From positions 1-7,914 of the forward strand of contig JALVMZ010000009.1 in the NCBI GenBank assembly GCA_027032655.1: a DNA stretch of 7,914 bases, read 5' to 3'. This document shows, piece by piece, positions 1 to 7,160 of this stretch. The stretch is from Desulfobacteraceae bacterium. Its GTDB lineage: Bacteria; Desulfobacterota; DSM-4660; Desulfatiglandales; JALVMZ01. The notes beneath the pieces are model-generated. The model was given only the letters and a program-made list of their open reading frames with translations. It did not search any database and had not been told where the DNA came from. The first letter of the stretch is position 1; every line of letters starts with the position of its first letter. Made by a program: the position numbers and the translations under genes.

Positions 1-102
1 CGCTACAACAAAGACCCGGATAGCCTCTATAAAATTTAACTTAATGATCAACTAATATGGAGAAGATCCACCAGTTTTAAAAATGATTGGCGATTATTTT
101 TA
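1..102. other. Short flank with no supported gene
   Basis: After the two stops of the epimerase remnant there is AT-rich sequence with stops in the minus-strand frames and no convincing terminator hairpin. On the plus strand frame 1 reads a short open tail (RYNKDPDSLYKI, then TAA at 37-39), which could be the end of a convergent gene entering from the left, but twelve codons are too few to judge. Confidence 0.4.
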
Positions 103-467
103 TTATTCTATCAGATGTCTTTCCATCCCAGTATGGAGACAATGTCCTTTTTTACCCTCGCCATTTAGTATTTTATATGCTTCCTGAATTATTTTATCGG
201 TATCATTATTGACAAGGGTATTTGTCCTCTGCTCTATTGTAATTGGTCGCTCTGTGTTATCCCTCCAGGATGAATATCTGGTTCTGGAAGATTGAGGTCT
301 TTGAAGAAGAGTTCTGACATGTTAAAATCATAGTGCTGGCCATTATGAACAAGAAAATAATCGATATCTTTTTTTAGAATATCTTTGTTATGCCTATTTA
401 TTGCCCTTATGAGAGGTGCTATTTTTATAAAATTAGGTCTTGCACCGGCGGTAAGAATTAGTCTCAC
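103..467 (-). pseudogene. wecB: UDP-N-acetylglucosamine 2-epimerase remnant with internal deletion and frame change
   Basis: The intact enzyme interconverts UDP-GlcNAc and UDP-ManNAc in the cytoplasm for surface polysaccharides. Here the first reading frame (GTG at 467, AGGA seven bases upstream) gives a good family N-terminus (RLILTAGARPNFIKIAPL, later HNGQHYDFNMS), but after about residue 66 homology stops and the frame ends at 234-236. From about position 264 another frame reads RDNTERPITIEQ, then NTLV, TDKIIQEAYKIL and a tail ending HLIE, with two TAA stops from 105. That is the conserved C-terminus of the same family. About 66 N-terminal and about 52 C-terminal residues remain of a usual 360-380, so some 240 central residues with most of the catalytic site are missing and the two parts are out of frame. 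Gly-to-other changes (IEQRTN, LVNND where Gly is usual) suggest further decay. The gene follows the ligase by 13 nt. An assembly collapse is possible but less likely. Confidence 0.88.
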
Positions 468-474
468 AATTTAA

Positions 475-478
475 TCCT
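475..478 (-). promoter_or_regulatory. Ribosome binding site before the epimerase remnant
   Basis: AGGA on the minus strand lies 7 nt before the GTG at 467 and directly follows the stop of the ligase gene (481). It shows that the epimerase gene was once a translated member of this operon and that GTG is the ancestral start. Confidence 0.6.
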
Positions 479-480
479 GG

Positions 481-1863
481 TTATTTTGTTTCTTCTTTAA
501 GCCTGGATATACTCATTATCATTGCACAGACGAACCAGAATGGTTCCATAATCCTGACTATAATAAATGTATTTGCCCCAATGGCGTGGAAAAGAAGTCC
601 TATAAATCCTGCAATAAAACCCATGGTAAGACCTTTTTCTGGATAATCAGAGCAGGTTTTAAATACCCTGAGAGAATGTTTGAATATATTCCATAAAAGG
701 TGAAAGAAAAAGAACAGTCCTACTGCACCGGTTTCGATCATCACCCTGAAATACTGAGCATCTATAAACCTGTATCCTGTAACTCCGTATCCAAAAAGTG
801 GATGATTTTTAAAATCTCTTAGTGCCAATGTCCATGATTTCAATCTGGCAGAGGCCGATGTATCAAGTCTTTTCCCGAGAACTTCATATTCTCCTCTATC
901 TCTTTTTTCAAAAAAAGTATATGAAATCCTTTTTCTGGCAGGTTCTGCACCAAAGAATGTTATTAAAAATAGCATTATAAAAATCATGATAAAGACAGGA
1001 TATCTTCTCTCTGAAAGCCATATAAAGCTGAGTAAAGCAGGGATAGTTCCTAAATAGGATGATCTGGATTGTGTGTAAATGAGAGGAATGGTCATGAGCA
1101 CGATGGTCAACCCCAAAATGATCTGCTTCTTTAAGTCTCCTGAACTGAGGGCCAGTCCACCTGCCAGACAGATCATGAATAATAGATACCCCCCAAATGT
1201 ATTTGGCTCTCCCTCTTTGCCCTCAAATGGGGCCGAAACCCTTGCACCGGATGGTATCTGAGTTATCCCGATTATGGAAACTATTACTGCAACGATAAAT
1301 AATGCAATAAGCAGATGGTTTATCTGTTTTTTATTATTTATGTGGTTTGCTGCCATAAAATAGATGAGGGTGAATTCAAAGTATTTAAGGACAAAAAAGA
1401 GTCCTGTTTTAAGCTCGAGGTCCCTGAAAAGTGCACCAAATAGCGTTGATATAAGGCATGCCAGCAGATAGTATGCAATGGGTTTATTGAGTGGTGTTCT
1501 GAGGAAGATTCCCAGGTCTTTTTTAAGGGCCATCTTCCCAATCCATGTAATGGAAATTATCATTATCACAATATCATCCAATCTCAGGGTAACGCCCCTT
1601 CCAAGTGAGGCTCCACCTGTGGTGCCAACAATAAATTCAGGGCTCAAAAGCATTGAGAATATAAGAACATAGAGGGCGATGGTAGTGCTTGCAAAACACA
1701 GGATAAGCAATGCTGTAGCACATCCTGCAAGTAATATCTGTATGTTGGTAAGTTCAGGGATAAAATAAGTAATCAATATTGCTATTCCTGATAGGATTAT
1801 CAGCGGGAAAATGAGAATAATTGTATTCTGTCCGCTCTGACTCTGATATCCTCTTTTTATCAT
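481..1863 (-). CDS. O-antigen ligase/polymerase-like (Wzy_C family) membrane protein
   Basis: This is a polytopic inner-membrane protein of 460 residues with about twelve hydrophobic segments (for example about 13-33, 41-74, 95-112, 129-171, 181-199, 221-239, 246-263, 288-305, 372-392, 412-452). It matches the O-antigen ligase/Wzy superfamily, which joins undecaprenyl-linked sugar polymers or repeat units on the periplasmic face. Supporting motifs are RVSAPFEGKEGEPN (208-221), the conserved TQSRSSYLG (264-272) and, in the large periplasmic loop before the last membrane segments, SARLKSW (338-344), HPLFGYGVTGY (354-364) and an ETGAVGL motif (377-383). Sequence alone does not tell ligase (WaaL-like) from polymerase (Wzy-like); next to Wza and Wzc homologues, repeat-unit polymerase is equally likely. 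The ATG lies 4 nt after the kinase stop with only a weak GAG-type ribosome site, suggesting translational coupling. Confidence 0.9.
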   Translation of the reverse strand: MIKRGYQSQSGQNTIILIFPLIILSGIAILITYFIPELTNIQILLAGCATALLILCFASTTIALYVLIFSMLLSPEFIVGTTGGASLGRGVTLRLDDIVIMIISITWIGKMALKKDLGIFLRTPLNKPIAYYLLACLISTLFGALFRDLELKTGLFFVLKYFEFTLIYFMAANHINNKKQINHLLIALFIVAVIVSIIGITQIPSGARVSAPFEGKEGEPNTFGGYLLFMICLAGGLALSSGDLKKQIILGLTIVLMTIPLIYTQSRSSYLGTIPALLSFIWLSERRYPVFIMIFIMLFLITFFGAEPARKRISYTFFEKRDRGEYEVLGKRLDTSASARLKSWTLALRDFKNHPLFGYGVTGYRFIDAQYFRVMIETGAVGLFFFFHLLWNIFKHSLRVFKTCSDYPEKGLTMGFIAGFIGLLFHAIGANTFIIVRIMEPFWFVCAMIMSISRLKEETK

Positions 1864-1867
1864 AGAG

Positions 1868-4800
1868 TTATCTCAAGACAGGTTTGCACTGGATTCCTAT
1901 TTTTCTTAATTTAGCCGCCAGTCTTTCAGCATTTTTTTTGTATGTATATGCCCCCACATATATATTGATATTATTGTATCTCATGATAGACTTTCCATTT
2001 TTATCAATCAGAGATATGCATTCATATTCAGGTTCTGGTTCTTTCGTCTTTTTAACATCTTGCCTGCAGGAATTATAATAATAAAGGGAATAGCCCATTT
2101 TTTCTATTTCCGCCAATTTCTCTATTATTTCCTTCCGTGGGCTTGTTATTAAAACTGTCCATGGAGTATTGATTATCCTTGTGCCTGAAAGATCGTATTC
2201 CTTTTGAAATTTTTCCGCAGTCTTTAATCCAGGGAATCCTCCTGTCAGCACCCTAAACCATCTTCCCTTATCCTTTAAATCCACACTCATCCAGAATCCT
2301 CCAATGCCTTTCCTCTTCAGTTCATTAATGGTCTTATTTACGCTTGTAATGTCTTTATAAGAGCCAACCTGGATTGTAAAAGGAAGGCTTTGATGAAGCG
2401 TCACGGATGGCTCAGGGGTTTTTACTTCAGGTATTTTCTGGATTTTTTGGGCGGTCTTTTCCTCTTTGGTCTTTAAGGACTTCCTTTCTGGCTTGATCTC
2501 TTTTGAAGGGGCTATTGTTAACGGTGGTTTTGCTACTTTTTCAGGAATAGCCTGGGGACTTTTCTCCACAATTCTGGCAATGGGTCTTTTTGATCTTTTT
2601 ATCTTTCTTATAATAACAGGACTCTTTGTTGGTGCCTTTTCCTTCCCTTTGATAATGGATGGAAGATATCCTGCTTCCCATAAAACAGTAAAGAGTATTC
2701 CTCCTATTGCAATCAGTGCACTTACGGGGATTAAGAATCGTGGAATTCTTCTCATGGTCTTAACCTTTTTTTTCCTTTTTTCTTTACCATATGAATAGTA
2801 GTATTTGAAATACTTAAAGTCCTGAAAATCAGGACTTACCTCTGCCTTCATACCATTTAATACAATTCCAATAAGATTTGCTTTCACCTGAGAGAGCTGG
2901 AGAGTGGATCTCTTAAGCAGTCCCTTGGATACACTTCCAACCCTGTAAACCATTAATATACCATCTAATTTTGGAGCAATAATAAGTGGATCAGCAGTTG
3001 AAAGTATGGGAGGTGTATCAACGATTATGTAATCGTATTCCTGTTTTGCCTTTTCAATTACATCATCAATCGCCTTTGAGTCAATTAGTTCAGCAGGGTT
3101 TGCTACCAGTGTTCCTGTGGTGATTATGTGGAGGTTATCAAGTCCAGGGGTGGCCATTGCACCACTCATTCCCATTTTTCCTATTATCAAGTCAGTAATA
3201 CCCCTTACTATCTCTTTCAGGCTATAGTTTCCAAATAAAAGGTCTGTAAAACCTGGTACAGATTCTATTCCAAATATGCTTCCAATAACAGGTTTTCTGA
3301 GATCCCCTCCAATTAGAAGGGTCTTTAATCCTGCCTGTGCCATTGTTATTGCCAGATTCACCGCTACCAGTGTTTTGCCCTCCTGGGGAGATGCGCTGGT
3401 AATACCTATTGCCTTAATCTTTCTTTCAACATCCTTAAATTGAATATTTGTCCTTAAGGCCCTGAAGCTTTCAGCTATTAAGGAATTAGGGGCGAAATGG
3501 GATACTAAGGATATACTTCCTTCTTTTATAAATTCAGCTCCTCTTTCTTTATCCTTTTTACTTGCAATGCTATCGAGCAGATCTTTTGCATTTACATGAG
3601 GTATAACACCCAGAACCGGAGTGCCAAGGGTTTCTTCCACATCTTCAATTGCCCCCAATGATGTATCAAAGGTCTCAACGATAAAAGCAATGATCATTCC
3701 AAGTAATAATCCCACTATTGTCCCCATTATACCGGTTTGTAATGTCTTGGGAGGATTTATGGGTGAGGATGGCACAATCGCTGGTCTTACAATGCTAACT
3801 TCCTCTGGTTTTTCCGCTTTTTTTATGGAGGCCTCCTGATTCTTCTGCTCAAGCATGACAACCATGTCGTTCAGGGAATCAACTTTTCGTTTTAACCTAT
3901 CATATTCAAGCTTTTTTTCCATAAGGTCCTGGGTCTTTCTTTCCACAATATCCATTTCGTTTTGCACTTCAGCCTGTTTCTTTTTGAGAGATTCTAACTG
4001 GATATTTATCATAAGAAGCATCTTTTTTGCCTGTTCTCGTATCTTTCTCTGTATATCAATCACCTTCGGATGTCTGGAAGTGTAGTCTTCTAATAGAGAC
4101 TCTTTTTTTAATATAAGTGTAACCAGATTGCTTTGTGCATCCTGATACTGTTTTGTTGCATAGATAGAGTAAAACTCATTTCCTGTGCCAATGGGATTCT
4201 GTATGAATCTGGTAAGTTTATTTTTTATCCCTTCCAGTTCCCCTATTGCTCCCTTTATGGATTGGATCTTTTCTCTTAATTCCTTCTTCCTCACAAGAAG
4301 TGTTTCACTTTCAAGATCAATTGATACAATCTGATTTTTCTGCAGGAAGAGGTTAAATTCCTCTTCAGCTACCTTGAGTTGTGAGCGGAATTTTTTTAGC
4401 TGATCAGAAATATATTTTAAGGCCTCAAGGGTCTTTTTTGTCTGTTCTTCTGCATGGACTTCCTTGTACACAAGTGCCACTGTATTTGCTAGTTTCTGAG
4501 CAAATATCGGATCTGTATCTGTAACCTTAATATTTATTATATTAGTAAACTTTTCCCTCGAAACCTGGATCTTATCCTGAAGTTTATAGATTGTAGAGAT
4601 AATCCGGGGACTAAGGTTTACATTATCCAACGAAAGGGATTTTGGAATGATACCCAGTTTTACGGCTGTCCTGAGTAAAACTTCGTGTCCCTTTATTACT
4701 GATAGCTGGGTTTCAATATCCTCTCCCATTGACCAGGAAAGGGTGCCTATATTCAGACCCTGAATGGGGAGTTCCTTTTCAAATCTTATCGAGCAAACAG

Positions 4801-4942
4801 CAGTATAAAGAGGAACAGGTGCCCTTATTATGGCAAATAATGTGCTAAAGATCCCAAATATAATCACAGTAATGAGAACTGTGATCTTCCTTTTCTTCAA
4901 CACCCTCCAGTATTCCCTGAGATTTACATCATACTGGGTCAA
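1868..4942 (-). CDS. Wzc-like chain-length regulator/BY-kinase fused to a third TM and tandem SPOR domains
   Basis: This is an inner-membrane polysaccharide co-polymerase with an autophosphorylating tyrosine kinase, partner of the Wza-like exporter. In order: Wzz region with TM1 (about 19-40); a long periplasmic part rich in coiled coil (about 165-370); a Pro-rich approach and TM2 (about 401-423); a cytoplasmic BY-kinase (about 485-700) with oligomerisation motif EX2RX2R (E491, R494, R497), Walker A SASPQEGKT (516-524, K523), Walker A' LLIGGDLRKP (542-551) and Walker B IIVDTPP (D642); and a tyrosine cluster (Y711, Y714-716, Y718). A normal Wzc ends here at about 720 residues. This one continues with TM3 (about 733-757), a Lys/Pro-rich linker (about 761-853), one clear SPOR domain (about 854-927: FTIQVGSY, then WFRVLTGGF) and a second, more diverged one (about 928-1023, with IYVGAYTYKKNAERLAAKL). 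The Walker A' motif has Gly545 where Asp is usual; D547 is kept. The start is TTG, with AGAGGGG ten bases upstream and an in-frame stop just before it. Confidence 0.95.
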   Translation of the reverse strand: MTQYDVNLREYWRVLKKRKITVLITVIIFGIFSTLFAIIRAPVPLYTAVCSIRFEKELPIQGLNIGTLSWSMGEDIETQLSVIKGHEVLLRTAVKLGIIPKSLSLDNVNLSPRIISTIYKLQDKIQVSREKFTNIINIKVTDTDPIFAQKLANTVALVYKEVHAEEQTKKTLEALKYISDQLKKFRSQLKVAEEEFNLFLQKNQIVSIDLESETLLVRKKELREKIQSIKGAIGELEGIKNKLTRFIQNPIGTGNEFYSIYATKQYQDAQSNLVTLILKKESLLEDYTSRHPKVIDIQRKIREQAKKMLLMINIQLESLKKKQAEVQNEMDIVERKTQDLMEKKLEYDRLKRKVDSLNDMVVMLEQKNQEASIKKAEKPEEVSIVRPAIVPSSPINPPKTLQTGIMGTIVGLLLGMIIAFIVETFDTSLGAIEDVEETLGTPVLGVIPHVNAKDLLDSIASKKDKERGAEFIKEGSISLVSHFAPNSLIAESFRALRTNIQFKDVERKIKAIGITSASPQEGKTLVAVNLAITMAQAGLKTLLIGGDLRKPVIGSIFGIESVPGFTDLLFGNYSLKEIVRGITDLIIGKMGMSGAMATPGLDNLHIITTGTLVANPAELIDSKAIDDVIEKAKQEYDYIIVDTPPILSTADPLIIAPKLDGILMVYRVGSVSKGLLKRSTLQLSQVKANLIGIVLNGMKAEVSPDFQDFKYFKYYYSYGKEKRKKKVKTMRRIPRFLIPVSALIAIGGILFTVLWEAGYLPSIIKGKEKAPTKSPVIIRKIKRSKRPIARIVEKSPQAIPEKVAKPPLTIAPSKEIKPERKSLKTKEEKTAQKIQKIPEVKTPEPSVTLHQSLPFTIQVGSYKDITSVNKTINELKRKGIGGFWMSVDLKDKGRWFRVLTGGFPGLKTAEKFQKEYDLSGTRIINTPWTVLITSPRKEIIEKLAEIEKMGYSLYYYNSCRQDVKKTKEPEPEYECISLIDKNGKSIMRYNNINIYVGAYTYKKNAERLAAKLRKIGIQCKPVLR

Positions 4943-4952
4943 AACTAATGCA

Positions 4953-4959
4953 CCCCTCT
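4953..4959 (-). promoter_or_regulatory. Ribosome binding site deciding the TTG start of the kinase
   Basis: On the minus strand AGAGGGG lies 10 nt before the TTG at 4942. The in-frame codons upstream run into a TAG, and no ATG or GTG is in frame there, so TTG is the only start that keeps the conserved N-terminal Wzz residues (NLREYWRVLKKR). The nearby ATG-ATG (within TATGATG) is out of frame. Confidence 0.7.
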
Positions 4960-4961
4960 AA

Positions 4962-6098
4962 TTATCTCCTATCAAAATGAAGATACTGTCTTAAAAAGTA
5001 TCTTGATTCAAATTCGTGGGGATAGAATAAGAAATTCAACAAGGGCATATGATTATTTATCCACTCATTTATATCTCCAATGAGCATCCTGGGAACATAT
5101 ACAAGATCACCATCTTCAAGTGGTATGTTCTGGGTTATGTCCGCCTTTCTGAACAGGGCCTTAAGATCAGCCATCATAACAAGGGGCTTTTTCCCCGGCC
5201 CCACGGCCCTTATAATCAGCGTATTTTCTTCCTTTGCAAGAGGAGTGAATCCACCTGCCAGACTCACCGCACCAAGTAGATCCTTTACATCTTTTAGTGC
5301 ATATACACCCTGAGATGCCACCTCTCCCATTACATATACTCTTTCCCCAAATTCAGGTAATTCCGGTATCTCAACTATATCCCCATCATCTATGATTATG
5401 TTTAGTCTTTGATCTCCTTTTTCAATAATATCGTATAGATTTATTATATAAGGTTTTCCTTTTCTTATAAGTTTGGTATTTTTAATGTCACCATCTACTG
5501 TATATCCACCTGCAAGAGATATTAAATCCATCAAAGTGGTCTTCCCCTTCAAGTATATTATCCCCGATGCCCTCTTAGTGCCATATGCGGCAGAGCGGAT
5601 TGAGGTAAATTCCCCCATCACAATCGCCTTTTTGCTTTTGAACTCTTTTACAAGGACATCTATCCTTGGCTTTTTTATATATTGGGATAATTTCTCTGTT
5701 AGTATCCTGTCCACTTCACTGGGAGTTAAACCATTTACATAGATATCATCCAGGAAAGAATAGGATATCATGCCTCTGGTATTAACCGTTATGGTTGTGG
5801 TTGAACTCTTATCTCCTACCCGGGAAGTGATCTCCAGAACATCAAGAGGGCCAATTCTGTATTCGGGAACTCCATTTATATTTTTAAATGTCTTATTTTC
5901 CGTAACATTACTCAAAGCATATATCTCTTCCTTTGTTTTCCCTTTTAACAATCTTTTTGGAAATCTCTTGTCTTCTGGAAGCTTTACCTGATTTACAGGT
6001 GTGCCTTTAATGGCTGTTGATGAAGTGCATGAACAGATAAAAATCCCGGAAACGATTATCAGCAAAACAATATGAAAAATCGTATTTATCTTTTTCAT
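4962..6098 (-). CDS. Wza-like polysaccharide export lipoprotein with two SLBB domains
   Basis: This is an outer-membrane polysaccharide export (OPX) protein that would form the periplasmic and outer-membrane conduit for the polymer. The 378-residue protein begins with a lipoprotein signal: a basic start (MKK), a hydrophobic core and the lipobox I21-C22-S23 before C24, the predicted lipidated cysteine. The poly-export domain covers about 78-160 (it starts near EYRIGPLDVLEI and ends near the IVMGEF strand). SLBB domain 1 spans about 158-246 (LISLAGGY core) and SLBB domain 2 about 252-337 (VYVMGEVASQGVY, then AVSLAGGF and DGDLVYVPR). The tail (340-360) resembles the amphipathic C-terminal helix region of Wza-type proteins. 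The length matches Wza (about 380). It lies directly upstream of the Wzc-like kinase, the usual pairing. The ATG at 6098 is supported by the signal peptide. Its Shine-Dalgarno overlaps the preceding stop region and may be partly hidden in a small hairpin. Confidence 0.95.
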   Translation of the reverse strand: MKKINTIFHIVLLIIVSGIFICSCTSSTAIKGTPVNQVKLPEDKRFPKRLLKGKTKEEIYALSNVTENKTFKNINGVPEYRIGPLDVLEITSRVGDKSSTTTITVNTRGMISYSFLDDIYVNGLTPSEVDRILTEKLSQYIKKPRIDVLVKEFKSKKAIVMGEFTSIRSAAYGTKRASGIIYLKGKTTLMDLISLAGGYTVDGDIKNTKLIRKGKPYIINLYDIIEKGDQRLNIIIDDGDIVEIPELPEFGERVYVMGEVASQGVYALKDVKDLLGAVSLAGGFTPLAKEENTLIIRAVGPGKKPLVMMADLKALFRKADITQNIPLEDGDLVYVPRMLIGDINEWINNHMPLLNFLFYPHEFESRYFLRQYLHFDRR

Positions 6099-6100
6099 AT

Positions 6101-6116
6101 AGGAGAATTACCTCCC
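6101..6116 (-). promoter_or_regulatory. Shine-Dalgarno of the export lipoprotein gene, with possible occluding hairpin
   Basis: On the minus strand GGGAGG (6116-6111) lies 12 nt before the ATG at 6098, overlapping the TAA stop of the HD-GYP gene. The same stretch can pair: GGAG with CTCC across a six-base loop (GTAATT), plus an outer G-U. The stem is only four base pairs, so occlusion of the ribosome site is possible but weak. Confidence 0.4.
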
Positions 6117-7160
6117 ATAGAGCTTATTGACAACATCCTTTTCATCAAGGGTGCCCACAATATGTAACATGGGATTATCTTTAAGATTGATAAATTTCCC
6201 TCCATTAATCCTCTTCCCCACTCCATCATATAGGACCTGAATGATTGGTCTCATTGGGTTGTCCTTATTGGTTGATATGACTTTACCAATCACAGCGTTA
6301 TTGAGTTTTACATATGTGTTTATGGGGAAGAGGGTTATCTGTTTTAAAAACTCCCTTGTTACCCTTGGTGAAAATTTCTCTTTTTCGATGTCAATAATAC
6401 TCTTTATGGCTTCTGTCTGTAAAAATCTATCCCTGTAAGGCTTTTTCTTTATCATCGCTATATATACATCCATGATGCCTATTATCATTGCAGGTTCAAG
6501 TATCTCCTCCCCTTTAAGTCTCCTCGGATAACCTGTTCCATCCCATCTTTCATGAACCTGAAGGACAATCTCCTGAAGCCATTTAAAACCTTCTCCCATT
6601 CTCTCAATTATTTTTGCGCTTTGGTAGGGATGCTGTTTGATAATATTCATTTCATCAGGGGTAAGTTTACCCCTTTTCTCAAGAATACTATCTGGTATCA
6701 TATACATACCCACATTTTCGAAGAAACCTGCTATACCAAGTTTCAGAAGTTCTTCCATGTTATATTCAAGACCCTGTCCTATTTTAAGGGAGCCTGCAGT
6801 AACACCAATACTCTGTGATGGGAAGCCCTCTTCATTTATCCTCTGAATCGCGTAATTATAAAGTTCGTCAATAACTCCTTTCTCAATTACCTTGTGTAAT
6901 ATTGCCAGCACCGGAGATGGAGAGAGCACCTGATCACTTTTAACTTTCTGAGGGATAGAGCGTGCATATTCCATGAGGTCATTATAGTATTCTGGCACCT
7001 GGCTGTTGAGAGTTGGTGGAGCGGATTGATATTGTTCTTCTTCCTTATCGTTAAAAAATGAACTTGTGTGCATCCAAATCTTTCTTTCTTGCTGGCTTTT
7101 GGGCCTCTTTGTCTTCCGGGAAGCTTGTTTTATTTCCTCAGATAACATTACCATCTTCAA
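6108..7160 (-). CDS. HD-GYP domain protein with degenerate metal-binding site
   Basis: This 350-residue protein has a polar N-terminus (about 1-80), a helical stretch, an HD-GYP domain (about 110-275) and a small C-terminal domain (about 280-345) like the tail of other HD-GYP proteins. HD-GYP enzymes normally hydrolyse cyclic-di-GMP. The GYP signature is intact (HERWDGTGYP, 203-212), as are H177 in the HP motif, D231, and the MDVYxAM...KPYR block. However, the hallmark HD pair of the LHDIGK motif is replaced by E148-N149 (FENVGM), the upstream conserved His is Q116, and the first His of the HHE motif is V202. Phosphodiesterase activity is therefore doubtful, and a cyclic-di-GMP-binding or scaffold role is possible (inference). 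There is no response-regulator receiver domain or membrane segment. The start is uncertain: TTG at 7160 has AAGGA six bases upstream, but ATG at 7154 and ATG at 7148 are in frame. All overlap the ATPase gene, implying coupled translation. Confidence 0.92.
   Translation of the reverse strand: MKMVMLSEEIKQASRKTKRPKSQQERKIWMHTSSFFNDKEEEQYQSAPPTLNSQVPEYYNDLMEYARSIPQKVKSDQVLSPSPVLAILHKVIEKGVIDELYNYAIQRINEEGFPSQSIGVTAGSLKIGQGLEYNMEELLKLGIAGFFENVGMYMIPDSILEKRGKLTPDEMNIIKQHPYQSAKIIERMGEGFKWLQEIVLQVHERWDGTGYPRRLKGEEILEPAMIIGIMDVYIAMIKKKPYRDRFLQTEAIKSIIDIEKEKFSPRVTREFLKQITLFPINTYVKLNNAVIGKVISTNKDNPMRPIIQVLYDGVGKRINGGKFINLKDNPMLHIVGTLDEKDVVNKLYGR

Noticed and set aside
1..39. Possible C-terminal tail of a convergent plus-strand gene
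   Set aside because: Only twelve codons before TAA, and a second plus-strand frame is also open for 17 codons. No family can be recognised, so it is not listed as a gene.
1..102. Rho-independent terminator after the last gene
   Set aside because: I looked for a GC-rich stem followed by a T run on the minus strand and found only short imperfect pairings.
234..467. A free-standing 77-residue protein
   Set aside because: It is the N-terminal part of a UDP-GlcNAc 2-epimerase, and the C-terminal part of the same family follows in another frame, so it is better described as a pseudogene.
2466..2798. Plus-strand open frame of 110 codons opposite the kinase linker
   Set aside because: It is a shadow of the Lys/Pro-rich linker and TM3 coding region. 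Its composition is explained by the complementary strand, it matches no recognised family, and the minus-strand protein has clear domains through the region.
5049..5313. Overlapping plus-strand open frames opposite the second SLBB domain
   Set aside because: Two different frames open over the same stretch is typical of shadowing. The minus-strand SLBB domain accounts for the sequence.
6552..6846. Two overlapping plus-strand open frames opposite the HD-GYP gene
   Set aside because: Both lie inside the conserved HD-GYP coding region on the other strand and show no recognisable motif.
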